Of a stretch of 64,000 nt of DNA, positions 53,829 to 64,000 are shown piece by piece. Origin of the DNA: Casuarina equisetifolia. Taxonomy: Eukaryota > Streptophyta > Magnoliopsida > Fagales > Casuarinaceae. Within the stretch, counting starts at the first letter, position 1, and every line of letters begins with the position of its first letter. The stretch is from the NCBI GenBank assembly GCA_028551475.1, contig CM052359.1, positions 23,313,583 to 23,377,582 on the forward strand, given 5' to 3'. The notes beneath the pieces were generated by a model, which saw only the letters and a program-made list of their open reading frames with translations, was not told the origin of the DNA and did not search any database. The translations under genes were made by a program, and so were the position numbers.

Positions 53829-53897
<69 letters not shown>
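53829..53897. repeat. (GA)n microsatellite, the longest in the window
   Basis: About 34 unbroken GA units following GTGAGTGAGT. It lies in gene-poor DNA. Confidence 0.95.
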
Positions 53898-53900
<3 letters not shown>

Positions 53901-55194
53901 AACTCATCATTTGCAGAGGGAAGCACGATGAAGGTTTTTGCATTGAGGGTTACGCTTTTTCTGCCATGATATCGTGTAGAGCCTATCACCAACACAGAAA
54001 AAATGTATTATAAAAACTATGTGCTGAGGTTTAGCAGGATTCTAGGCTTGGATGTAGTGGTCATACTACTATAAATAAAATTATCATATTTTAATTTTCT
54101 AAACATGCGAAATATTTGGCTTCTAGACAAAGTTTGTTTTTTGGTTTTCCAAGTATTATGAAATATTTGATGATGATGTGATTGGTAGGACATTTGCAAT
54201 GGCTTTTGGAATGTGCTAAAATCATGGAAGTATCTTGACTTGTTTCCAAATTAATAAAGCAGAAAGTCTACCTTTGTTTACTAGATTTTTTGCGTAGTTT
54301 ATATTGTAAAACACAAAGAAACTTTAATTTTATTATCCCCATATTAGTTTTAACAATGAAATTGTCTTCCTGGCCTTAGAAGCATTGATGAGGGCTAGCT
54401 TGAAAAATACCAGGAAATTAAACCTTGTACAAACCCGTCGCTTGGTGTAACCTTATTTGAACATGGTCCCCAGCACTCTAGCAAAAGTACTACTTACCAC
54501 AATTTTAATTCTTATACATAAACAATAGTTTTATATACTTTTGTCCAGAATTAATGGACATTGAATCATTTGGAAGGGGATATCAAGAAATTTTCTAGTT
54601 ATTGAAGGGAATAATGCAGGTTCTAATGATTAGATTCATTGTACTACAAACATTCATCCAAGTCTACATAAAAATACACACATTTATGTTCCTCTTAACA
54701 ACGTGGTGACAAATTAGTTTTCTAAATAGGCTAACAGTTCTGACTTTTCTGCAGAATAGTATCCACAAGCAGCAAGAGAAAATGTTGGAAAATTAGGATT
54801 GGTTCCTCATCCAATAAGAGAAAATTTATATATATCTAGTGGGTCAAATTCTCCATCAACAACCACTATAACATGCATATAAGCCGGTGGGTAGGCCTGA
54901 CGACTGAAGCAGATATGGTAGCTTGGCGTTGATGAAGAACCTTTCTAGAACTTCTGACTTTTAACCTACGTTTTTATTTATCAGTCATATTTGACAAAGC
55001 TACTGACGCCAAGAATGCACGAAGCTACGTCTGACTGGTGTCAGTTTCAACTGCTGGAAAATCGTGGGGGTTGTATTTGGAGCACAAGATTTGGTAATGG
55101 ACCTAATTATCTCAAATTTGACTAGTTTTACTGGCCAATATGTTCTAAAGTTGGCCACTTAATTCCTGCTCTCTATCTTCTTTGTTTGAAAAGG

Positions 55195-55419
55195 ATGGCC
55201 GGCGTTGAAATGGAACCATTGGTTGAGCGGATAAACCAAATCCGCTCCCTTCGTCAGAGTAAAGTAACACTTGGAACTACAGAATCAAAGAGTCGTTGTC
55301 CCAAGTACTTCTCAATGGGGGAAAAGGATGCACACCAAACACTTCCACTACCTACGGACTGCAATTTTTGTCAGAAATTCCGCATCTTAATGCGTGCTGA
55401 ATGCTTTTACAAGAAATGA
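55195..55419 (+). CDS. Possible small Cys-containing protein, unrecognised
   Basis: A frame of 75 codons starting MAGVEMEPLVERINQIRSLR contains CPKYF, DCNFCQKF and a third Cys near the end, reaching a stop after AECFYKK. The bases are less AT-rich than the surroundings. I do not recognise the product. It could be a fragment of a larger lost gene, and a start TATA box is not evident. Confidence 0.2.
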   Translation: MAGVEMEPLVERINQIRSLRQSKVTLGTTESKSRCPKYFSMGEKDAHQTLPLPTDCNFCQKFRILMRAECFYKK

Positions 55420-55559
55420 TGCAAGCACCAAGACCCAGGTTCTGATCTTTAGTGTTACTTTCCATGGTGTTATGATAAGTGGGTTGATAGAAGAGAGAGA
55501 TTTGATTACTCTTATGGCATTACCAGCTTGGTTTTTCTCAAGAACATCTAGAGTTTGTG

Positions 55560-55690
55560 GTGAAAATGATGTGGCATAAGTCTCATGACATCTAAGTTTT
55601 ATTAGAAAATCATTTGAAGAAAGACTTTTTACTCTTAAATCAACTTCTAGTTGGGATTGAATTTTTTAATAAGGTATCATAACTTAAGTT
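55560..55690 (+). mobile_element. Possible eroded LTR-like fragment (copy 3)
   Basis: It contains GTGGCATAAGTCTCATGACATC, a TTAAATCAACTTCTAG segment and TTTTTTAATAAGGTATCATAACTTAAG. The last matches the GGTATCA primer-site type motif better than the other two copies, but overall similarity is weak. Confidence 0.22.
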
Positions 55691-57975
55691 AAAGTATAAA
55701 TACCCTTTCATTTGTAAATAAAAATCATTGTACGAAGTATTTTTTTAACAATATAATTTGCACATTATTCAAATCTTGTTTAGAACTCATTTTTGTGAAG
55801 AAGAAAAATTTTCATATTATTGAGTTGACTTTTTAAGTAGAACTGAGTTTTTATCAGCTTTCCTATTATTTAATTCCGGATCTGTATTTGGTGGGCATGT
55901 AGTGGATTATGTTGGTATAGGACAAAAAGCGATGAAAGAATTCACTACCTTTCTTAAGAAAGTGTAAAATCGATTTAAAAATAGATCAAAGGTTTGAATG
56001 AATGCAGTGTGGTAGAAATTGATAATTAAACAAAGAGAGAGTAGTGTCGGTTCAGTAAAAGATTAGGGGAAGAAATGGATGGGAATCAACCAGCTCCCCT
56101 TGATTAGCGGGAGTAGGAATGTGGAGGATTTATACCGAATTCCTGAACAACCTTTTGGATGATACCCCAAATTTAATATACAACACGGTACGAAAATTCA
56201 ATCCCGGGTCTCACTTTCCAAGAGAAGTTTTCAAGGCCCAAATCTTGACCACTTGTCATAAGTTCGAGGATAGGAATTGATGAAATCAAGTAAGAAATTA
56301 ACCAAGAAATAGAACTGAGAATATGAGACACCATATTCGAATTTGGTAAAACTTAGCTCCTAAAATAGTATGGTTTAGGAAATTATATATATGTAGCAAA
56401 GGAAGTTCGATATAATTTTGAATTGACATTGATTGATTTTAAGATATTCTTTTCTTCAAAGTAGAACATGCAGCCAACAACTAACCATTGGACTATTGAT
56501 TTATTAACTATTAGGAGTTGAAATTCACATCAATTGGAATCACGTAACATAAAAGCCTTGATGTGTCGAAAACTAATTTAAACTTTTTTTGAAGAGTGCT
56601 ATACTGAAAACATAAACTACCCATTGAATACAAATCACTTTGTATATGAAATCAACTATCAATGTTACTTTTAGTCGATGAAATTTAAAGGGAGTGTTAC
56701 GGATTGACTTATTTAAGGTCGAAGTATTATTATTATTCTTTCTAGCCAATAACTTCTCTTTTGAATTCTTGTTTATCAAACCATCAGCAAGTAATATTTC
56801 CTCATTTCTGTCAAATAAGCCTTTTAAAGTCTTACTATTCCAAAAATTTTAATAAATCAAAGCTTGCATGGCGAACATTGATAAAGACATTGATGAAATA
56901 AAAAAGGAAATCTTGAGGTGCAGATTGACAGCAGAGCTATGGCTTTGTACAACGAAGCAGCATGCATACATGTTGGGGATGCCAGGAGCTAGGTGGAGGA
57001 CCAAAAAGGTCTCTACCACACAAAAATGTTGTCAGATTCATCATGCTTTCGTTATCCAGATCTAACTATTTGACGGCTTACGAAAGAAGATCAATTATCC
57101 AACAATCATGCACTTTTTTGGGGTCAATGACGAGCGTCATCCCAAACAAGAACCCTTAGGAACCTCCCAGAAAACGAATGAAACACAAAGAAAAGGAAGT
57201 AGAATGAGGACCAAAAATTGAAAAAAAAAAAAAAGGGTATGCTTTGGAGATCCTTGACTTAGTGATATTTTCTAAATCAAATCTCGACTAACAGTTTTAT
57301 TCATTGTGGGTTCGAGTTCCCTTCCCTTTTCTAGGTGCGTGCCAAAAAAAAAATGTAGAATGATAATTGATTGAAGCCTTAATGGCGTGTTAACCAAGCA
57401 TTCTTCTCTAGAATCCCTCCCCAGCAAAACCTGCCAGATTTTTTGTAACGAAACCAGCTCTTCACGGCTGCAATTCTGGTTGCTTTTTCTACACTTCACT
57501 GCCGCGGTTTGGACATATCTGACTTGTTTTCTAAGAGAAAATGAGACTGTTTTGAGTGTTGATGCAAATATTTATAAACTTTTGTTATTATACTTTTTTA
57601 TTAAAAAAAAAAAATCCTTGATAATTAAACCTCACAAAGCTTGAGGACAAATCGTGGAAGGGCGTGGAAATGCGAAAAGTAAATTAATTTTAAAAAAAAA
57701 ACCCTAAAGATGCTCACCGGAAGAACCGGTGCAGAGCTGATGGAGGACTTAAAAATACGGACTCACCGACCACCGTACGCCTGAGAAAGACACCTGTCAA
57801 TCACGCCGGCTGTTTTATACTCACGTTGTTTCGTACCCTCGCTTGTCTTCCATGTGGCAACGTGGCGGACCCGTACGGCGAGTAATCAGCGAAAACAAGA
57901 ATCCGACGTGGACAAGGTGGTCCCCGGAGAACAGCGATCGGTGCGGAAACTAAGCCGAGGTGTCAAAGGGTCAGG

Positions 57976-58129
57976 CACGTGAGGAACCCTCGCACGTGAA
58001 AGCTGTGAGCGGCAGAGAAAGAGAGAATTCCGTTAGTGGCAGTTAGGGTGGTTAGTTAACTTAACCATGGTTATTATCATGGTCTAATTAACTAAGTTGA
58101 GAGTTTTAAGCAATTTTCTCGCTATAAAA
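57976..58129 (+). promoter_or_regulatory. Pectate lyase promoter: TATA box and two G-boxes
   Basis: A clear TATA box (TATAAAA) lies at 58123-58129, 82 bases before the ATG at 58211. Two CACGTG G-boxes lie upstream at 57976-57981 and 57993-57998, and further ACGTGG cores occur near 57860 and 57905. G-boxes are bound by bZIP and bHLH factors and often mark light, ABA or brassinosteroid control. The region is much less AT-rich than the preceding interval. Confidence 0.65.
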
Positions 58130-58210
58130 GGACCGTTCGTCTGCGGTATTCTAACTCATCATTTTCCTTCATTCTCTAACATTCAGCACAGAGAAGTAGG
58201 GGGAGTAACA

Positions 58211-61200
58211 ATGGCGGTGTCTTTGAGATGGTTCTGTGTAGTCTCATTGCTGGTTATAACGCTGCCTATGGTAAGCGTGAAGGCCGCAAGGAAGATGGAC
58301 CAGCTTGTAAACTCGAGGTTTGCTTCAAACACTTCCATCTTTTTCTATCTCCACGCGCATTTTTGAAACTCTCAATATGATTATCGCACTCTTCAAGGTC
58401 TTGGTTTAGTAATTCATAATAATCTCGCGTAACGATCCTTACGAAAATTGTTTCTTCTGCTTTCTTTTGATTCATTTATTTGACTCGCTAACTTGGTGGT
58501 GACAGATTCGCAGAGGCGGAGGAGTTGAAAAGCTCCAAAAATGCGTCAATGGCGGACAGGTCAGTGGTACTGAGAATTTCACCTTCAGGTTTTAGATCTT
58601 CAGCTGCACTTTTTACCTCTCATTTTGACCGCTCCATGTGGCAACCAATTCAACGGTGGCCGTCACATAATCCACGGTTTAGGATTATTCTAAGATTTGG
58701 ATAATCTTGGCCGTGCAGATCGGATCTGAAAAATCCGTGTCGTTAATTCTGTTAAACTGGTCTAGTTTTACTTCGTACCTCGTTCCCAAAGCACGTGAAA
58801 AAAGTTCACTGCAAAATTTCACTGCTACTTTCTTATCTTTGACTCCGTTCAGACACTTTATTTACCAAAACACCCTTGCACGTTACCACAAAAGACGTTT
58901 TAACGTTGTACAGGTTATTTCAAAGGATCAGGCAGTCAATACGTGTCTAATGATGGTTTACTGCACATGCCTGGTTCGGGCAACGTGTAGAGTTTTCAAT
59001 TCGTTTCCATTAATTGTTAAAAAAGTATAATTCCTCATTGCTAATTCCAACTTGAATATGATTGAGGAAACTGTTGCTTTTTTGTTTTTACTGTTTGACA
59101 TGGTGGATAAATGTATTCAATTTTCAGGTCAGATGATGGTAAGAACGAGCACGCTGTTCAGAATCCAGAGGAGGTTGCGTCCATGGTTGATATGTAAGTC
59201 TCACATGGCCGTCCCCTTGTGGAATCACATGTTGTGTGTGAGATTTCCTTTTTAACCTCCCGGTCTCCTCTTCTGTGTCGGCTGACGTCCCAGTCAAATA
59301 TGTCTTAACTGAGAGGTGTGGGGTTAGGGAAAGTCACTTGTTGAGTTATTTCATTTTTGACTCATGGCAATAAACAAAAAGAAGTTGGACTAGTTAGTCA
59401 AACGCTTATTGATTGAAGCCACTCAAAATGTTCCATCCCTTCTTAATGATGTCCATTAAGATTTTATGATAGTCCGTGAATCACTTTGCTGGTCTGTAGA
59501 AACAATGGTTTGGGGACCATAATCCTTGCCATGTAAATGCAATGGCTTCAACTACCGTAACACGTCATGGTTTGTCGCCTTTTCTCCTCATTAAGCTCTT
59601 CGCTGGTACTTAGAGTTCCATGTGACTTACCAGACGTAGTATAAGATATATATGGGCATAAAGTGTCACCCATCTCGAGCTTGAAGTTTAGGATTCGGAG
59701 GAATCGGCCACCATGTTCTATCCTACAGCAATCATCTTTTCTCGTGTTCGCTCTTTTAGTCTTTGATGCCAGCCTTACCCACATGCCAATGTCCAGAGAT
59801 CCGCCCCTCACGCTTATTATCTACGACTTGTCCTTTTCTCTTCCTCTTATCTGAATATATAAATGTTTAGAACCTTTGCTTTGTGTGACCCAAACCAATG
59901 CTGCTAATACTTCCTCAATTTTCCCGAATATCTTAATGGCATCTTCACAGCTGTGTAAAGCCTTTGCTTGACGGTACGTGAAGATGGCATATGGTGACAA
60001 ATTAGGCCCACGTTGGCATCTCCTTTAAGAGGATTGCAGGAGATCCTGCATGGATTTTCGGTAGTCCAGCTTTTACGTATCAGATCTCTAAAGACACCGT
60101 CAAACTGCCTTTTTTTTTAAAAAAATAAAATAAAATAAAAATAAAAATAAAAAAAATCTTTTTTCTTGGTAAAAAAATCCATTGAATTATCTTATCAATC
60201 AATTCATTCATTCGAGTCTACCAAATTGCATTCTTCGAGTGGGAATCCAATGCTTTATGCAATCAATGCAACGCATTGAACTTTGTCATCCATTTTTCAT
60301 GATTACTTTTGCAAGGAGTTAAGAAAATCACCGTTTATCTGCTTCTGACCTTGATGATTCTAGCAAACTTTTACCCATAGTGACCTGTATAATCGGGTGG
60401 GGCAGGTACCTTGAAGTTGCTCTTCCTCTCCAGCCTGTCATGAGGCATAAACTCACTAAAGACACAGATCCTGTTTCCTTTCTTGTTTTTGGCAAGAGAC
60501 AGATCTGGCTTCACACAATAACATTCACCAGCAGGATTTTTTTTTTTTTTTTAATCCGGTGGCTGCCCCTACTGACAGAAATCTTCAATGAGACCTCCAT
60601 GACCAAATTAAATGACCCATTTCTTTTAGAGCTAACCTCCACCGACAGCCCCAGTCCTACTAGAGAAGGATCATTCCTACTTGCATTTATTTCTGATAGC
60701 GAAATTTATATAAGTTTAGTCAGAGAAAGGTATAATCCAGTTTTCCGTAGATCCGTATTGACGTATCCGTAACATGTCTCACATTTATTAAATGTTGGAA
60801 CAATATTGTCTCTTACTTACGAAGTTCTCGGCTTCATCGGGCTCAACTGGTGATCCGAACATGACAAACTCAATCAAAGATATGCTAATGAATTTTTAAT
60901 TTTTCGCAGGAGCATTCGCAATAGCACTGAAAGGAGGAACTTGGCGTTTTTTTCATGTGGAACTGGAAATCCAATTGATGACTGCTGGCGGTGTGACAGC
61001 CAATGGCACCGTCGACGAAAGCGCCTTGCTGATTGTGCCATTGGGTTTGGGCGGAATGCCATCGGTGGTCGTGACGGAAGATACTACGTTGTTACTGACT
61101 CTGGCGATGATGACCCTGTTAATCCTAAACCAGGCACGCTTCGCCACGCTGTGATTCAGGACAGGCCACTGTGGATTGTGTTCAAGCGGGACATGGTGAT

Positions 61201-62313
61201 CACTCTTAAGCAAGAGCTTATTATGAACAGCTTTAAGACCATTGATGGTCGCGGTGTTAATGTTCACATCGCTTATGGGGCTTGCATCACGATCCAATAC
61301 ATAACAAATGTCATTATCCATGGTCTCCATATCCATGATTGCAAGCAGACTGGCAATGCCATGGTTCGGAGCTCTCCAAGTCATTTTGGGTGGAGAACTA
61401 TGGCTGATGGGGATGGCATCTCCCTTTTTGGTGCAAGCCACGTTTGGATTGACCACAATTCACTCTCCAATTGTGCTGACGGCCTTATTGATGCTATAAT
61501 GGGCTCCACTTCCATCACCGTATCTAACAACTACTTCACCCACCACAATGAGGTCACATATCTCTTCCCGTTTCACCATTTCTATTAAACTTTTTTTTTT
61601 TATTTCCTTTCTGAAAAATCAAAAAGTAAAATTTCTTTTTCTTTCAGGTCATGTTATTGGGTCATAGTGACTCCTACACTAAGGACAAGGATATGCAAGT
61701 GACCATTGCCTACAACCATTTTGGTGAGGGCCTCATCCAGAGAATGCCAAGGTACTATATCCCAAAACATCGTTTGCTTCTCAAATCCCTCCTGGATGCA
61801 GCTTTAGTTGCTATTATACGTGCCATAATCTAACCAAAGTTTCTGGTGCAATTAAAATCTTGCAGATGTCGACATGGGTATTTCCATGTGGTAAACAATG
61901 ATTACACACACTGGGAGATGTATGCCATTGGTGGAAGTGCTAATCCAACCATTAACAGCCAGGGCAATAGATATCTTGCCCCTGCCAACGCTTTTGCCAA
62001 GGAGGTACCTAAAGAGAATCAATTTTTATTTATTATAATGATGATGGTGAACATCTCTTCTTGACAACAATGATCGATCTGATATGGGCAGGTGACTAAG
62101 AGGGTGGATACTGCGGATAGTGAATGGAAGGGCTGGAATTGGAGATCAGAAGGAGACCTTTTGCTGAATGGAGCCTTCTTCACTTCCTCCGGAGCTGGTG
62201 CTTCAGCTAGCTATGCCAGAGCCTCAAGTTTGGGGGCCAAGTCCTCTTCCCTCGTTGGCACCATCACTTCTGGTGCCGGTGTCCTTAGTTGCAGCAGGGG
62301 CTCCCAGTGTTGA
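58211..62313 (+). CDS. Secreted pectate lyase
   Basis: Seven exons (58211-58317, 58506-58559, 59128-59193, 60910-61552, 61648-61751, 61866-62004, 62092-62313) give 444 residues with closing phases. A signal peptide of about 25 residues ([21 protein letters not shown]) opens the protein, so it is exported to the cell wall. It cleaves de-esterified pectin by beta-elimination in a calcium-dependent reaction. Beta-helix motifs are all present: [18 protein letters not shown] (about 255 onward), [17 protein letters not shown] followed across a junction by [10 protein letters not shown], and [20 protein letters not shown] with the catalytic arginine region at about 322-328. The N-terminal region with [14 protein letters not shown] matches the plant family. 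I do not assign a specific PLL number. The 3' neighbour on the opposite strand converges on it. Confidence 0.95.
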
Positions 62314-62919
62314 TCCCCATTCTCATCAACATAGTAGGGAGTGGAAGAAGAAGGAAAAGAACAAGAAAACAGGGAAATTTAAAAAGAGGAGAGAAAAGTT
62401 ACCTATTTTTCTTCCCCTTTTTTTTTTTTGTTATAGCTACTATTCAGTGAGTTTATAGCTGGTTTGCGTACATCGCTGCTTTATTTGTGGCAGTCGATAT
62501 TTTTAAGTGTAAATTTTTCACATGTATCCACTTGTGATCACTTGGGCAAGTGCCGTGACAATGTGAGCCTGCCCAAGCGTCCAAGCACTTGTTTCCGATA
62601 TCTCAATTTCTCTTTAAACAGGCCCATTTGGTTTTCGTATTCAATCTCTTTCAGGTTGGGCTTCTTTCCAACTGTCCTGGACTTGATATTTTTAAGGCCC
62701 TGGTAGTTTAGAAGTGGTTTGGGAATACCCTTACATTCCAAGACAGCCCGTTTCAAAATGCATTGTCATTAATTACACACTTCCAATTCCTAGAAAATAT
62801 AAAACTCCTTGACGAAAACATTAGCATCATACACTACAATTGCATTCTTAATGAGGATCAGATAGACAACAACAATACCTGGAACTCTTAATTAGAAGAA
62901 CATAAAGGAAAAACAAAGC
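62314..62919. other. Shared 3' region of convergent pectate lyase and TMKL1 genes
   Basis: Six hundred bases separate the two stop codons and must contain both 3' UTRs, so the transcripts may overlap at their ends. No separate gene is seen. Confidence 0.6.
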
Positions 62920-63560
62920 TCAAAATGGTGTACCAATTTCACTCCTTGTTTCTGTCGGGCTGTACAAAGCAGACCTGTTCCTTGGTCGATTCTCCTCCAA
63001 TTGCTTCACCACCTCATCCATTGTGGGTCTAACTGTAGCCACCGGAGCACAGCAACCCATTGCAAGCTTCAATGCATGAACCAACCCCTCTTCCATCGGA
63101 CTCCTAATCCCCTTCAACACCTCCACATCAAAAACCTCCATTGTTGTCTCCTCCAAAACAGCCACTTTCACCAATGAAGGCAAATCCACAAACTCTCCAT
63201 TTCTCCCAGTTTTTCCAGGCTTCTTTCCAATCAAAATTTCCAACAGCAATATCCCAAATGCATAGACATCCGTCCTGGAACTGCATTTCTTCATCTTCTG
63301 AAGCTCTGGTGCTTTGTAACCATCAGTCTTTGCAAGTGCCACTATCTCGTCAGCTACGGATGGGACCATCAACTTGTCAAGCCCAAACTCAGTAAGCCTG
63401 GCTAGAAAAAACTCGTCGATAAGCACATTTTTGGATCTCACGTTTCCATGAGTAATGGGTACCTCAAGACCAGTATGCAGAAACGCAAGTCCTCTGGCTA
63501 TACCCAATGCAATCTTGTGCCTTCGAGCCCAGTTCAGCACTGGTTTTCCAGCTCTAGTCT
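62920..63560 (-). CDS. TMKL1: TMKL1 receptor-like pseudokinase, last exon only
   Basis: A terminal exon of 641 bases, opened by a CAG acceptor at 63561-63563, encodes about 213 residues ending SPTETRSEIGTPF-stop. The rest of the gene (signal peptide, leucine-rich repeats, membrane segment, first kinase part) lies beyond the right edge. Conserved kinase landmarks are changed in ways that argue against catalysis: the HRD position is HGN (PITHGNVRSKNV) and the DFG position is EFG (LTEFGLDKLM). APE is present as APE in GYKAPELQKMKK. I recall Arabidopsis TMKL1 ending nearly identically (RSALYSPTETRS). The family sits in the plasma membrane and is expected to signal by scaffolding. Confidence 0.9.
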
Positions 63561-64000
63561 CTGTGTCAACCAGAACAGTGAAAACCAGAGTACAATGAAT
63601 TTACGGAAGAGATACATATAGAAGCAGTCATGTAATTTCTAGATCAGCTCAAAAGCGTTTTATAGTAACTAGACCATTTGCACTTTTTTTTCCCATTATA
63701 CTTCTAAACAAAGCAAAAGTTCTTTTTTTTTTTTTTTTGTTGGCGTTTTCTCATTATAAGGATCACAATGTAGCCCATTGCAACCAAAACTCTGCCTCAG
63801 TTAAGTCGAACAAAGCACATCGTGGAATGGCATCTAACATAGTGACAGTCATCTTTCATGAACCTGACAGTGACTCTGGCATGACTAGGGGGAACGACTC
63901 CGGTGGATCCCTAAGGTCCCAGTTGATAACACGGTTGCACCTGAGAGAACTCATGTCCCAAGAATTCAAAATCTAAGAATACTACAAGGATGGAAGTTCT
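63561..64000 (-). other. TMKL1 intron, partial
   Basis: No coding signal on the minus strand continues the kinase frame here, and the acceptor at 63561-63563 ends this intron. The plus-strand frame at 63737-63976 is unrecognised and probably chance. The preceding exon is outside the window. Confidence 0.6.

Larger units (their letters stand above)
51481..57970. other. Gene-poor AT-rich interval
   Basis: Apart from the LTR-like fragments, the GA run at 53829-53897 and a small frame at 55195-55419, I see no gene. 52740-54300 and 55600-57700 hold only short, unrecognised frames. No terminal-repeat pairs or transposase sequences were found. Confidence 0.55.

Noticed and set aside
57300..57330. 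T-arm-like sequence (GTGGGTTCGAGTTCCC) hinting at a tRNA
   Set aside because: No acceptor stem, D-arm or anticodon arm can be placed upstream, and the stem-closing C of the T-arm is wrong.
63737..63976. Plus-strand frame at the right edge
   Set aside because: It lies within an intron of the minus-strand TMKL1 gene and has no recognisable content.

Overview
This is a plant nuclear window, almost certainly from a eudicot. The genes are intron-rich with GT..AG junctions, the intergenic DNA is AT-rich with many GA/CT microsatellites, and every recognisable protein belongs to a family known in plants (peroxisomal thiolase with a PTS2 signal, PB1-Raf kinase, UGT80 sterol glucosyltransferase, EAR-type C2H2 zinc finger, pectate lyase, TMKL1). 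I rebuilt the exon structures by hand from reading-frame continuity and splice sites. For the main genes every exon phase closes and protein lengths match what I remember of the families.

Layout, left to right. 1-1279 (-): 3' part of a conserved plant protein of unknown function, cut by the left edge. 4514-5671 (-): intronless-CDS DUF1644 zinc-binding protein, preceded by a leader intron of about 2.4 kb and a TATA box near 8250. 10810-14194 (+): LSM5. 15180-17298 (+): TXNL4B/DIM1-like. 18650-18990: degenerate partial copy of the neighbouring thiolase gene. 19713-23602 (-): peroxisomal 3-ketoacyl-CoA thiolase, 14 exons. 25006-33228 (-): Raf-like MAPKKK with a PB1 domain, 8 coding exons. 37616-47029 (+): UGT80A2-type sterol glucosyltransferase, 14 exons. 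49951-50496 (+): single C2H2 zinc-finger repressor. 50.5-58.2 kb: gene-poor, with microsatellites, a G-quadruplex-type tract and eroded LTR-like fragments. 58211-62313 (+): secreted pectate lyase, 7 exons. 62920 to the right edge (-): last exon of the TMKL1 pseudokinase gene.

The genes are ordinary single transcription units, not an operon or pathway cluster. Two adjacent genes (LSM5 and TXNL4B) both serve pre-mRNA splicing. From memory, five of the genes (TMKL1, pectate lyase, PB1-Raf kinase, DIM1-like, DUF1644) have close relatives lying together on Arabidopsis chromosome 3 around At3g24660-At3g24740, so the window looks like an ancestrally conserved block with insertions. I found no CRISPR array, phage, intact transposon or dedicated new system. 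The most unusual signals are structural: a partial thiolase duplication with a visible route of decay, a perfect head-to-tail 194-bp duplication in the kinase gene that carries a decoy 5' splice site, and several sequence tracts prone to non-B DNA.
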